Below, piece by piece: positions 33,403 to 48,400 of a stretch of 64,000 nucleotides of DNA; within the stretch, counting starts at the first letter, position 1, and each line of letters begins with the position of its first letter. Both the position numbers and the translations under genes were made by a program. The notes beneath the pieces were generated by a model. The model had not been told where the DNA came from and made no database searches. It saw nothing but the letters and a program-made list of their open reading frames with translations. The stretch comes from Neodiprion pinetum (lineage: Eukaryota; Arthropoda; Insecta; Hymenoptera; Diprionidae), in NCBI RefSeq assembly GCF_021155775.2, contig NC_060232.1, forward strand, positions 21,211,922 through 21,275,921, in the 5' to 3' direction.

Positions 33403-36400
33403 CTGTAACATAATCCTAGATTAATTAGTTTCAGATTCTTGAGAAACTTGAAGCAGCAGAATATATTATATAGGTCATTTCACGTCATAATCCTTAGTGG
33501 CTGGACATCACCATTTAATTTCTTTATTATATTTATACGGGCGTAAACCCTTTAAACAAAAATTTACAACAATTTAGATAGCAGAATATAGAAAAGTAGA
33601 ACAATGCGACTACAGATATTCGAAACAGGCAACCACAGCAATTTTTTAAAAGCGGGAGATAGACGTGTTGTCCCGTTTAATCCACGTGCTATTCGCATTA
33701 GCTAAAATGTTTAATCGCGCCGAGATGGACTTTGCCAGGTAGGTGTTAGAGAGAAATGGTGCCTAGAAAATGATGTCGTTTCTCCTAGGTGATGCACGTG
33801 TGACGTGAAGGTAAAATATCTTAAGGATAGGAGGAGAATCGATTAAGTTGTTAAAAACTTTATATAAAAATAATAGGTCTAGGTAGTCTCTATAGGAGGT
33901 CACGCTGGGGATATTTAAATATTAGCCAATCTCAGAGTAGTCTAGATCGAAATATCTCATGGGATGATCAGTTTTATACAAAGCACACCTGAGGAGCATG
34001 TGCTGTACTACCTCCAAACGGTAAACATTACCTTTACTAAGAAGGCGTCAGATGAAAGAGGCATAGAATAGGATGGTACCAACTAACGAGAAGTATTATA
34101 TAATGTCCTCAGGGTAGATGGGGATTTAAGTCCTCGGCGGAACGCATAACGAACCCAAGGATTCCGGAGGCCTTGTTGATAACATAATTAACCTTTTAAG
34201 GACGGGACTGGTCGATATTTCGACCACTGGGTTGGTCGGACACTCCACGTGAGAAATTCATTGATATTATACACAAATTTCGTTTAAAATAAAAGGTCGA
34301 TTTCAACGTAAAAATCCCCGTCCTTAAAACGTTAATGTGTTCATTAAATGTTAACTTTAAATCAAACAGGACCCTCAGGTCCTTGACACAGTCTGACTCT
34401 TGTAGGCGTACATCTCTTATTGCGTAGTTGCAACGAACGTTTTCCCTACCTCTATCGTAAGGAATGCTGAAGCACAACCGAGACAGGCTCCCATCAACCG
34501 CCAGAAGTACTTCGCCACCATGACTCTTACTACTAGTTTCCGCGTTCCTGTCTTTACGGTAACTAATAAAATCATTTAGAGGTAATTCAGTGTCTTGAAC
34601 GGAGTCGTCGAACCAGGTTTCAGGGAAGGCTAGAATAGAATAGCAGTTTGAGAGGTCCTCAGCATGAGGTTGTGGTTTAGGTTCCTGAGCTGTGACCTGA
34701 GTCCTCTGGTATTCTAATGGACGATATGGAGCTCCGCCCCAAGAAGTTTTTCGAGCAACGATTTCTGTTGGTTTTGATTTCTGATTGTCACGAAACTTTA
34801 AAAAAATATTTTTGTAGCGCGTGTCATACATGATTTCTCGAAACCAATGCTATTCTAATAATAAGCTAAGGTCTACGGGCTAAACACATCAATCATCACC
34901 CTACCAGGTATCTCAGCCGTTGCTGACTGATACACGAATTCTCCTGCTGTATTCATTACTGTGGCTACACAATCTGAAATCAACATAAATTTGATTGACT
35001 CTATCCCAATAGTTTTCTGGTTTGATTTTCTTCCCGATCCTCTTTAGCTCATTCGCGATTCTTTCCTAGAAACTGTAGAGTGCAGCAGTCGACTCATTTC
35101 AATTGATCAAAAAACGTTTGTACGAGCTAGTAGCTTTAAAGCTTAAACCACTGTTTCACACCTTCCTATCCACTCTCTCTCAACCGTTTGGAAGCTGGCC
35201 TACATAGTGAAAAGGCTCATTATAGCCAGCCATGAGAAAATCCCCAATGACTGGACAGATTATTCAGAGTTCTATTATTCCGCCACATACTACCCTCGGT
35301 AATCGTGCAAGTTTCCCACAAAGCGTTCAGATTTGTTAAATATTGATTTCGCGGCGGTTGCCTCAGAAATGTTCAATCTGCGGTGATCAGATCATGACTT
35401 TACTTTGTGTCGGTCGGATTAGTCTTTCGCTCGGCTACCCAATTCCCGTTCTCACCTTGATTCGCGCAAGTGTGTGTGCTATCGTTGTTATTGATCTTGC
35501 CTTGGATGCAATTGTGCTCGCTCCCGTTGCAACAACAACAACTCTGACACAAATGCCTCAAACATATTTTATCTAATCAATTCCTTGCTCATTACTGTAT
35601 GCAAGCGCACCTCTATATGTGGCATTGAATCTTGGCACTTCACACCTCACTCTTTATTGGGTGTTGTGGTTTCACTTATTTTATCTTTTGGAGTGCCAAA
35701 GATCACTTGCAGCCTAACTTGTTTCAGCCTTTGAGGTCGCACAATAACTTTCCATGTTTATGCCAATTTTTTTTCCTATATGATGTGTAAAATCTGTAGA
35801 CGATTTAATTGACATGTTATATGTATGATTCATTGTCTACGATGTAACTTTAAAATTCTTGTCAACATTCATGCCACAATTTCTGATCTTGCCTTCCATG
35901 TCTTAAATGGACAAAAGGATAGTGACCTAAAGATGCAATTTCCGTCAGGGATCACCTTGATGATAATAATTTCGATCATTTTTAGTCAGGGCTATCAATA
36001 ACAGCTATGTATTGCCTAGCCAAAGCTATCAATATAACCAAAGATGTTAAATAAATGCTGTACCATCTGCTTGTCACCTGAACAGCAATTTCATGGACAT
36101 GATTAGTTTATTTTCTGATATCAGTTCTCATTGTACTATTGTTAAATTTTAGTTATATTGTTGTCTATTATTATATCTGAAAACTGTATCATAAATATAA
36201 GGACAAAGGTTCAAGAATTAATACTTCAACCCAACCCAGAAATGGTCAACGTGAAATCTGATACATTTTTTACATGATTTTCGAATGACTTGCACTCCAA
36301 ACTAATATCTAACAATGTGTGAAATTGCATATTTTCAATATAACTATGATAGGCATCATATTTATATATAACCACAGACCCCTGCTATAATGCGTTGAGT

Positions 36401-39400
36401 CCAGAACTGTTACAAGAACACAGAAAATTCGGAGCTTTGGTCGCAAAAAATAAGAGAAAACATGGAATGGAAATGAACATTATCAATATTGAGCATCAAA
36501 ATTTCAAACGTTATTTTCTTGCTCCAACGAAAAATACCATTTTCATATTTTAGACGACGTTTGGGATTAATTTGAAGTCAAACATATTAAATAATTAGCG
36601 AGAAATATGCAGTGCCCTAGTAGTTTGGTTTATTTTCAACCTTTTTGGTTTGCCTACTTCGATCAGCATTGACTTGATGGTGTTCATGTTTTATAATTTG
36701 ACCAATAATTTTTTTTCCAACAAAATATTTTGCACAGCTCCGTTTGGGATTGAAGTAAATATTTTTGCAACGTTTCATCAAAATCAGTAATGGTGATGTC
36801 CAACCACTATCTAGTGTGATGTGAGATGACTTGTGTTTATGATTAAGGTAACGCATCATCCAAATCTCTTATACTAAAATAACTAAATAAGGGATTTCTA
36901 TAGGTTCAATTGTACTCACACAAAACGAAAAATTCTGTATAACACATACACGCGAAAAGAAAAAGGGAAGAGTGCTTTAAATGTAATAAAGTATTCTTTT
37001 ACCTTTCGTATACATAGCCGTTAACTTTTACTTCTTGACATTTGAAGGAATGCAATAATTTAGGATCTTTCAACCATTGCTGGATTGACACCACTTCGAC
37101 AGGCTCTTCGCTCTCATGGTTTGTCATCGTCATATCTGAAAAAAATGCATTTATTTATAACACAAAAATTCGCTAATGAATGTCATTCATTTAGAATTCA
37201 TGAGTGCATAAGTAATTGAAGAATAATGGTACTTTTAATTTTGACCAACCTAGATCATGATCTTCATCGATGCTAAATACAGGAGCATTACTTCGTAACC
37301 TTTTTGCATAATCTGCATCTTTGTTACGAATATCTGTATTGCCATTGGCGCTTGCAGATGGATTTACAATATAGTCAAAGAGTCTTCCTTTCACTTCCTG
37401 ACTCTTTAGTTTCATTGCCAATCCAATTTTCCCAAGAATATCGGAGTTGTTATTTCTTATTTTAGCTGGGCTTGACTCATTCGAATTTGCTTCGGATAAA
37501 TTAGCATTGCATACTAAACAGTATTGCGAATTGTGATCCACTAGATTCGTGACAACTTCATCTCCAAAATATTCATGAATTGCTACAACAAGAGAAATTC
37601 ATAGGAATTTTTTAACGTTCCTAGTTTGTAAAGGAATTCGAGGTGATACGTCAGAATAAGTGAACCCATGTTTACGTTTTAGCCCCTGTTGCCGGCTCAT
37701 CACAAGATAAACGACAAATGACCAGAGTGAATACTAAAGAACTAGATACATGATGAAATTCGTATTACCTTCTTACATGATACTAGCATACATAAAAACA
37801 ATGATTAGATGTCACGAAAGGAAAATCATTTTGATTTAGTCATTAATTTTCTGATGATGGCCCTCAACAGGGACTGAAACGTGGACTTGGGTTCGCAAGA
37901 ACCTTGCTTATCCGACCTTTGATTACCCGAGGTTCTGCATTATCCGAGACGCCCATCTCATCCGAGCACTCTGCACTAACCGAGGTATATCTTTAGATAA
38001 TACAGAGAACCTTGGATAAAACGGAATAATATGCTATGCCTACGTAGGAAATACTTTTGTATCACTATTTGGTTTGAACACGTATATATTTGTAAAAGTT
38101 TCTTGCGATTATTTACATTGCAAGCTATAAACGCAATAGTTCCAATTTTGGAGTCAAGGGCAGCACTTCGTAATGGCTTCAATTGTGTATAGTGTACATA
38201 TTATCCGAGATTTCACTTATCCGAGGTACGGCCTTCCCATATTACCTCAGATGAACAATGTTCTACTGCCATGGTGGCCACTTTTTTCGGGAAAAAATTA
38301 GCTGTCTTTTCCCTAACTTCCCTTGACGAGTTCAATTTTCTTTCCCCAAAGTTCTTATTGACTTCATTAGTGCTACGCATTACCAATTAAAATACCCCCA
38401 ATTCTTGATTTCATTTCAGTGCAAATTTATTAGGAAACTCAACAATGTTAAGAAGAAATACATGAAAACACATCTAAATATATATATATGGGCCATTCCA
38501 TGTCAAATCGACTAATGGTTGTATTCGACCCCTTTTGTTTTGGATGAAATTTGGTCAGAAGTTTTCATTCGTCATACAAAGAAGTTCTGCCAAAGGAAAA
38601 AAATTAAAAATTTTTTTTTCAAAAGTTATGCAACTTTTAAAATTTCACTATTTTTCGTGTTTTTTAAACTTATGCTTCAACGATCTTGAAAACTATTATA
38701 ATTACTCCAATGATCTAAGCTAGATTTTCAAGGGGATACTCGAAGCTACCAAAAAAAAAATTTTTTGAAAAAATTTTAATATAATAAACCATTTCGTGTT
38801 TTGTACGAAAAACACAGGCAGAAAAGACAAGAAGAAAGTGAGGCTAGTTACAATAGGGTGCTCACAACGGTCAGGAAAGGATAGAGATAGAGATTCTACT
38901 AGAGATATTCAAGAGTCGTGAGATCAACGTCAATCCGACTACTGGCAGTGATATCAGCAGAGCTCGGCCTCGAGATACATCAGATGAATATCATTACGGC
39001 GTACTTAAACGACACACTAGAAGAGGATGTATATGTGAAAAAACCATACCAGTTACATGAAGTGCTGTGTAAAATAAATTCAACCAAAAAAGTTGGTTTA
39101 ACGGCTAATATTAATAGAGAAAATGTGGTATGTGAGACACCCAAGCGCTGATATAAAGGTTTAAATACAGAGAGACACTGTGTACTTATAAAAGAAATCT
39201 CTGTACTGTTTAAAGCAGTTAGATGTACAATGACAGAAAAAATTTATTGAAACGTTGAATTAGTTACGTTTAGAAGCATTAGCACAAAAGCAATGTTTGT
39301 TCATGTCACAGAAACACGATAAAATTATGTTGATCGCAATATACGGAGATGACATAATTGCTACGAATGATGATGAATAGATGGATGAAATTGAAAGAAA

Positions 39401-42400
39401 CTTGTCAAACTCATTCGAAATGAAAGATTTAGGTAAGATAGGTAGATGCTTGGGAATTGAATTCTCACACGATAAGCATCAACGCATATATGTAAAGAAA
39501 AAAATGTGTGTAGAAAAAATTTTAGAGCGATTTAATATGAGCAAATGCAAACCAGCACTGACACCCTTCGATGTAAACTGTAAATTAACAAAACCTGAAA
39601 ATGTAAATAAAGACGCAATGAGTTAATACCCTTACCAAAGTTTAATCAGCGCATTTATGTGTCTAGCTGTGTCCACGAGACCAGATATTGCTTATACTGT
39701 AAACTAACTGAGCCAATTCAATACTAATTACGATATAGAGCATTGGAAGTTGCTAAGATAGTACCAAGATATTTAAAAGGCACAAATGAGTATGGATTCA
39801 TGTACGAGAGAACAGAAATACCATTGATCGGTGTTGTTGATGCAGACTGGGGCGCGAATGTGGTAGACCGTAGATCGTATTCTGACTATGCATTTATATT
39901 AGCAGGTGCTCTAATATATTGGGAGGCACGAAAATAGCGGACTGTTGCATTGTCTAGCATCGAGGCGGAATACATGGCTATCAGATACCAATGACAACCA
40001 TGGTGCAATTAATCTTGTAGAAAACAGTAGCTACCACCCCAAAACGAAACACGTGTATTATTAAATCTCGCAGTTATAGATTTTATGAATATTTTTACTC
40101 TTGCAATAAAATATATACTGAGACTATAGCCGAAATATATAATTTAAATGAGGAAATCCACCCTCCTACAGACAGATGTTAGAACTGGCAATAAAATCTG
40201 AAAAAATTAGGGAACTGTATTGGAATTATTTGGAACCGATTTAGGGGTGTCTGATAAAAAATTCGTCTGAGCCCTAAATAACGAACACCCTCGTACACAT
40301 ATGTATATTGTATGCATATTATATACGCTGCTCGGTATACTTGTAATGTTGAAAAATTTCACTTCTGCCGTGTGCGGTACCCGAATTTTTTTTTTTTTCA
40401 CTAACAATATGAAAATTTTTCAATTTCTTTTCCAGCCATTTATCAGATGTTTGGTCATCTTTTTCCCTGACCAAGTTTGATATTCTGACCAATTTTTTTT
40501 TTCTCTTACGTTTCCTGATTTTCCCTGACCGTGGCCACCATGTACTGTACTTATTCTGATGAATCACCATGAGTGATGGATATATATGGGGCATTTCACA
40601 AAGAAAGGACCAAGCCAAACCGATGGGGTTGGGATTTTAAGACATATATTATTTTTTCTTACAGGTTTTGAGTTTGGAAATATACTCCTAAAGGGATTTT
40701 TTAATTGCTGCCTTCGTTTGGACAAAATCACTCTGAATCAATTTGAAAAATTTCATATTCAAGGCTAAGTTTCTAATTGAAACAATTGATATTTCAAAAA
40801 AAACATCAAGAACAAAAATGTTTTGATTTTGAGCGTAGTTTGAAGAAAAAAATATGCGGTATCATAAAAACCAGCAAAAACGAAGATAATCAATATTTTT
40901 TCGCCTCCTAAAAATACGCCATTTTTTATTTGGAAAAATCAAATCTTAAATTAATCTATGTCAAATTACGCACGTTTCAAGCCCTCACACCCCATAGAAT
41001 AACGATTTTTCAATTTTTTACACAATATTTTCAATTAGAAACTTAGCCTTGAATATGAAATTTTCCAAATTCACCCAGAGTGATTCTGTTCAAACGAAGG
41101 CGGCAATTAAAAAATCCCTTTAGGAGTATATTTCCAAACTCAAAACATTTTAGAAAAAAAAATATGACTTAAATTCCCGACCCCATCGGTTTGGCTTGGT
41201 GTCGTTTCTTTGTGAAATGCCCCATATACTTATACAATATATCACTATAGTAGAAGTGATATACGTGCCTACAGTGATAAAAATGTTCATCACGTCAAAG
41301 CCTATCCCGAACATTCCAGGCATGCCCATTCATCATCTTACATTCAATACTGCAGTGAAATCAACAACTAATAAATAAACAAACCTTGATACCCTAATGA
41401 CACCATACTAACATACTGTGTATGCTTCTGCAAAAAAGATGCAACAACCATGTGAGTGTAACGGTCCTCTTCTTGACGTCCGCTTCCCAGAAAGCAGAGA
41501 TGTTCACCTCCGGCTTGTGAACCGACAGCCAGGGCTTGTCTTTGCGCTTGAAGTAATCCTTGAACAGCTGTTGCAAACGATGCTGGTTCTTGGAGCATCT
41601 GCGATGAATAGTGCTTTTAGATTCATTAACCAGGTGGCTAAATCAAGGCACTACATCAATTTGGTCCCTTACTAATATGATCGTTTCAAAGCAATTGCTT
41701 CAAATTACTTCAACATTCTGTAATAATCGTCAGTATAGGCATCGTTAGGTTTGAATTGTGCTATCAATCTCACTCTTTCATTTTTCAAATCACAGAAATC
41801 TTATGATCAAAGGAAACAAACAAATATTTGGAGTAAGGGCTTAGTTCAACTAAATTTGTTTTCTATATAAGTTTTTGCATGACAAAGATGTATCTGAAAT
41901 TTCGATTGATCAAGATTGATCGCAGGTGGTCATTGGTGGAAAACAATAAGTTTTCTTTCATCAACCACTCCACCACCATTTTGTTTTAAAATAATTGAAG
42001 ACAAAATTTTTCTTCTACTACAAGACTCATATTAACATGTGTGAAACAGAGTTTAACAAACAGAATTAAGAAATATTAATTGATTTTTCTTAAATAAATT
42101 GCAGAATTTTCTCTCTGCTTTCGTGTACACAAGGTAGTATTACCCCTTAAGCAAACTTGTAACTACAAGTAATTTACTCCTCCGACTTATTACTGAAAAT
42201 TACAAATCAGTTTTAGATGATAAACTTTGAGTTTTCGATCAAGCCTGATTGGTCAAAACAAGCACACTTCATGTACATTGACTAAGATGATAAAACAAAA
42301 CGTGGAATTTGGAAGATTGCAGACTTCGAATGTACTTTTAACTAAAAATATGAGTATATTCGTATAATAGAGACTTCAACACAGCATTTTTGTTTTTACC

Positions 42401-45400
42401 ACGGTCATCTAGATAGTTCTCGAAACTCATATTATGACAGATATTAGGTGACAAACTTGCAGCAAATTTCACCAATGGCTAGCAAGATAACTATCTCTGT
42501 TTCTTATTCGTTTAGAGGCAATCGACATTCAAATATATTATGCTGCCTATCAAAATTCATTTTCGCTAATATTAAAAATTAGCAACAGTGTAGCCTCTTT
42601 GCATAAAATTCAGGGCCACTAACCTTTGATAGGCCGAGTAGTTTGCTTAAATGTGAAGCACCCTAAGCAAAATTTAACATCACTCGCAAGAATAGCAGTG
42701 ATCTTCTGTGACTTCATATTGTTTGGATTTCATACTGACCACAATACTGACTCGCAATACTTCTATTGGGGATATTAGTAATAAATTTTTTCCGTTATCG
42801 GGGACACTTTCAATGAAAAAAGTTTACAGGAGTTGCGAGACCTAGTCTCAAGACCATGGTTTGTACAACACATTTTATCTCCTAGATCAAACTGAAGTTA
42901 ACAACTGAACTCAGTAGCCAAGCGCAACCAAATTCTTTTTTAATAAAATAATATGGTAAAGTTTTACATTTATGATCCTATAAAAATATTACTTTTCTCT
43001 AATTTTTGAAAAAATTCTCATCAACACCCTACTGAAAATGTTTACCTATCCAATCATATAATGTTTTGAAAGAATTCAACATGTAACTTGTTAAATGATT
43101 TATTTTGTAAATTCAATGAAATATTTAAGAAATCACATAATAAATTACAAAAGTACAAATCATTAGGTACACAAGATCAAAAATCATATAATCAACTATA
43201 TCATCAACTATGTGAATTTTGATGTAGTATATCTGATGATTCGGGCTTTCGTAATTTATACGAACCTGAAGCTAGCAGCCAGAATTCGCAGCCAAACGTT
43301 TCTAATGTTCATTTGAACAAGGTAATGAAGTTAAAAATCAAAATTTTGTGAAATACCTTCAACCTCCAATACTTTTGTAAAATTATGAGGATAAAACTGT
43401 CAGTATCTTTCTAATTCCAAAAAGTTTAAAAAGTTTGATTGCTAACTTTGGCTGCTAGCCTCAACTTCATACAATTTATTATGTGATTTCTTAGATATGT
43501 TATCGAATTTACAAGATAAATCATGTAATGAATTACATGCTGAATTCTTTCAAAACATTTCAAGATTTGACACATGCAAATTTTCAGTAAGGCAAGTTTC
43601 ACCACTTGACTGTAATCAACAATAACAGGATTAGCTACGAGACCCAGCCGCTAGTTTCAGATTGATATTTGCTGGAAGAAGTTTTCAAATTTTTATAGTA
43701 AAATAAACATACCAGATTACAGTCCAAATGAAACGCTGTAGGTAAATGTCCAGCATTATATTGCTCAGCAGGTCTACAATCGACTAAGAAAAACCGGACG
43801 GATTCGACTGGACCGTTAACTGCAGATGGCACTTCGACAGTATTTTCGACGACTTCTTGGGCAGACACAGGTAAGCACAACGCATGAGATATCAACTTTT
43901 CATCGCCACCCTCCCCGAACATGATGGAGTACAGATCCTGTTTGAAAGAAGATGGAGTCTTCATAGCGTAGTATTGGGCCAACGAACAGAAGTCTGTAAC
44001 GTCTTCAGCTTCTAAGGCACAAGGCATTGCTGCTAAAGTGTCTATTATATTCTGTTTCTCCTCATCCTTCATGCTTAAAATTTGTTCCCTGAACATAGAT
44101 GTCATTAATTTATACATTGTCTCTACAGAAACATAGCTATTTAAAACGAATTATATTGTAACAAATTACATTACTTCGCAGTATGTAATAGAAATCTATC
44201 AATTCTTACCTAGCATTAACAACCATGATAAGTGATAAGAACATCATAAAGAAGGGATCCGCTTGCATAAAGTATAAATCCCACATTGTACAGACAGCTG
44301 GGAGTGAACAAACTCCAGAAAATAACGTATTTATCCATCCTTTTGTATACTCTTCTGGTGACACCCTTTTTGTATCTAAGAATGAACATAATTCTGGTTC
44401 ATGATACAGCAGCAGCAATCGCAATACAGAACTATGGATAACACCTCTGAAACGGAAATTTAGTAACATGTAGAGAAAATAAAATGTAATTAGATAATTT
44501 TGAAAGTTATTACGATATTATTGAGCGGATTCACCCAGTTTTGGCAAGTTTTTGATAGTGGTAATTTAGACTGAAAATCCCCCCCCTTTTAAGGCCCCTA
44601 GGCCTTACCATTTACAAGAAACACGTTGATCAATTTTATGACATTTTCAAATTGGACTTTATTGTCGAATTTTTAGGACTTCTAATCTCTAAAAAAGAAA
44701 GATGATTGCATGTGTTTTATGAGCAAAAAAGTTTTTTAATATTTTCAATCTGTACTCGAATGTAATGATATACTTGAAAATTGACAATTCGAAAATTTGG
44801 TGATTTCAAAAAATTAACGACGGAGCCAGGAATCGAACCTGGCGTCTAGCGATGCTTAACCGGAGCTTTACTCCACTAGATCACCGAGCCACCCTGCCTC
44901 TGTTGTCGTTAATTTCTCTCATCACCAGTGAGTTCGAATTTGTTTTTCGTGTGCCTGGTATGAATGTATAAGAATTTTCGTCTCTTCAAGCACAGTATGT
45001 ATATAGGAATGTAATGTGTAGATGATGTGTTTACCCTTTTGAATCCTTGCTTCTGGTGAGAAGCCACGCAAGACGGGCAAAGCCGTCTAATAAATGAAAT
45101 GCGGATGTGCAAATCATTACTTACAAGAAGAATATTGTTGAAAATTGACTTAATGAATAAATTGAATCAATGATATACTGTATTACAAATGCAAAAAGTA
45201 AGTGATTTCCGATTAATAGGAAGTTTGTAGTGTGAGCCACAAAGGCAAGTGCTGCAATTACACGACTACTAGTATGAACTCAGAACGAGCAGAGGCAAGC
45301 GCTGTAATCACACAAATCAGATTACGAATCCGCACATGGGGTACATACTACTTTTGCTAATACCTGTGAAGAAAAGTTTGATTTGAGAAGCAACAAAGGT

Positions 45401-48400
45401 CCTACTGCCAGCACATAGAATTAGGGTTAGTCAACTTATGCCCATTGACACAATGCATAAATTGAGTAGCACAAAACTGCGCATGTGCCAAAGATAGCCC
45501 TAGTGTAGAAAATTGAGCACTCCAGTTATGCACAAACGGCAACATCGTTTTACCGTTCTGTTCAGAAATGGAGCATTTAAGGCACACTCTACAAGCTTTG
45601 AAAATGAACTCTCCAAGCAGGTATTGGAAAAATAAGTTGTTTTAATTCTGTTGGATGAAAGAGTAGACATTTTGCCATGTATCCAAAAATTTTAAGAGTG
45701 GGATGAAAATAGAATCATTATTAAATTAATAGAAATATTCCAGGAGTTTAGAATTTTTTGAATACATCCAACATATCAAAAAATTAATTGCGAAGTGATT
45801 TATTTAATGGAAAAGTAGAAACTTCAGAGTTCGTGTTGAAATTTTTAAAGTGGATCGAAAAGCGAATTTAAAAAAGCTGGCTGAAAGTTGGTGGATCGGC
45901 ACATATATTCAACCAGATAACAACTTTGTTCAAATGATTTATACTCAATTCACAAGAACTGTTAAAAGCCTTCATTGAATCAAATAACATACTATATTAG
46001 TGACAGCAAAAGTAAGCGAATGCATGAAGTTATATGCAAAAATGATGCCACCTTGTGTTGTATATGCAATATGGATGGCTTCGTTACCTTGGTATGTAAA
46101 CATCCCTGATCGCTTCAAACAAGTTGTAGGTTGCAGATCGAGGTAATTTGAGAGCAATCAAAGGACCCAACAATTCCAGCCAGCCGTTTCCTCGTTCATA
46201 TTGTTTGCCTCTACTTTTACAGTAGAATGTTAGTATTGACTCTAGGTCGGACACAACAGAAACTTTGTCCTCATCATCGTTGCCAAGTTTAGCTGTAATG
46301 CAAAAGATAGATAATTTATGCCTTGCCTATTTAGAACAGGATAACTTGTTCGCCCATATTGCGTTTTAAACGATTTATCTAAGATAACTCACATACTTGC
46401 AATTACACTTCATAGCATTTCGACGATATACCTTGTGCACCTATTTTGAAATTAATAGTGTTACAAGACGTGTGGAATCTTAATAGTAACGATTCGCAAA
46501 GCAAGACCTAGATCAAGAGACAAGTGTAATATCTTTTTCTTCGACAACATACACTTGTTGTCTTGTCTAAACTGTTCGAAACGTAATATGGGTGCACAAG
46601 TTATCCTGTCGAAAAAAGACAAGGGATTAATTATTATCTTTTAAAAAGGTATTGTTTCAGTTCAATGTCCAATGAAAATTACATGAATCTTATTATCTAA
46701 TTGGATGTTCCTTCAGTATACCAAATTTTTAATTATTACTTAATAGACCGTGGGTCTATTATACGTATAAACCAAAATAAAATTTAGGATCAATTATTTT
46801 TATAGAGAAGAATCTAGTTATTCCAGACACATTCACAGTGAAAAATGGGAGTGTACATAAGGAATCGCTGTTTAGTTTTAGTGCTGCTGAAGCTAATAGC
46901 ATGATCATATGAGAGATGATATTTCAAATGGAACATGACCATTAATGTTAAGTCAGTAAAGCCAAAATAAGGAAAATGAACAACCTCTCTACATGTTAGT
47001 TACAAGTGAGTGAAAGAGGCAAATTATATTCACTTTTATGGTCCACGAACTTTAGGCAAAAAATGGGCTCATCTTCGGAAAAAGTTCAATCAAGCTAAAA
47101 ATTGATATACACTTACCATTCAGCTCTCCAAATAAGGTGTGAAAAATCCCCTGAATTCGGCTGTACGCATAACTTGTGACAGGCCAAGAATGGTGAAAAA
47201 AAATTACCTTTTTCCGGTTTTTTGCGAATATCTTCGTTCTTGTTGGTCTAACGGCTATAGGGTATACTTATAAAAAAAAAAGTACGGAAAATTTTCTACA
47301 AACAAGGTGGAATAGAGTTTATCGATGACACTAATAGTTTTCACGTAATCTGACATTTAAAGTCCAATATAAATTTTGTATGCATATTTAAATGCATGTA
47401 ATGATCGATATGCTGTTTCTTCTCGTTTTGATATTTTTATAGACATTCGAGTATAAATAATAGTATATTTAAGTGTACGAAATCAACGCTCCTGTTTCTT
47501 ATTCTAACATTATATAGATGTTGAGGTTTACCGTATAAAAATAGTATATTCAAGTGTGCAATACTAACGTTCCTGTTTTTGATCTTCTTATTCTAACATT
47601 ATAAAGATATAAAAGAGTACCGTAAAAAAATTAAGCTAGTCAGGTTAGGTATAATCTAATCTTTTCCTTCGTGAATATTTAGGAATACATAAGTAAAAAA
47701 AAAAAGGAAGGTTGTTTTTGTAACTAATTTCTGACAGTTAATTCTCTTTCAGTTTCTTCCTCTTCTCTCTCGAATTGTTTTTGATTTTCCCACGAGACTG
47801 GTAGGAAATTCCGAGATTGGTCGGAAACATCGATAGAATCGGTTTCTGGATCATCGATATTGCTTCTTTGTTGTATCGAATCTTCGATTGGAGCAGCATT
47901 CAGGCAAGATGTCTCACAATAATTGCTACAAACTACGTAACATTGGATGCCCAACTTTCGACAGCCACACAATACGCCACATCCTTTTGAACAATTACAA
48001 AAAATCATATTGAAAATACGCTCCAGGGCAGGAAGTTGCGTTGTTGTTATTGGTTCTAATATGCCGTTTTTGAATACCCATCCCCAATCTTGCAGATTCA
48101 ACTGATTTCCTAACCAATACTGCACCTGGTGGTACACACGATTCAGGTGCTCGTTAGCTGTGTCAGCTGTTGGGGGTAATGAACTCAAATTTACCAACTT
48201 ATTTCTGCCTGTAGCTTTCATAAAACACAGATAACGGTATGCGTTCAAGTCATCTTGCTTAACTGGAGTGCCATACACAGCTAGAAAGATTCAAACTCCA
48301 CCCGAAGAAATTGATTCTCGAGAAACATCACTCTGGTTGAATATTTGTGCTGCAGCACGTAAGTCTTGATGTTTTGTGAAAAGTTTCAGAGCTGCAGTTT

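Noticed and set aside
38262..40545. Single large element bounded by ATGGTGGCCAC / GTGGCCACCAT around the copia remnant
   Set aside because: The ends match only over about 12 bp and other insertions lie between; too weak to call.
44089..44122. Acceptors at 44121-44124 for TBC1D23 exon 5
   Set aside because: They break the phase with exon 4; the site ending at 44089 keeps the frame and the expected protein.
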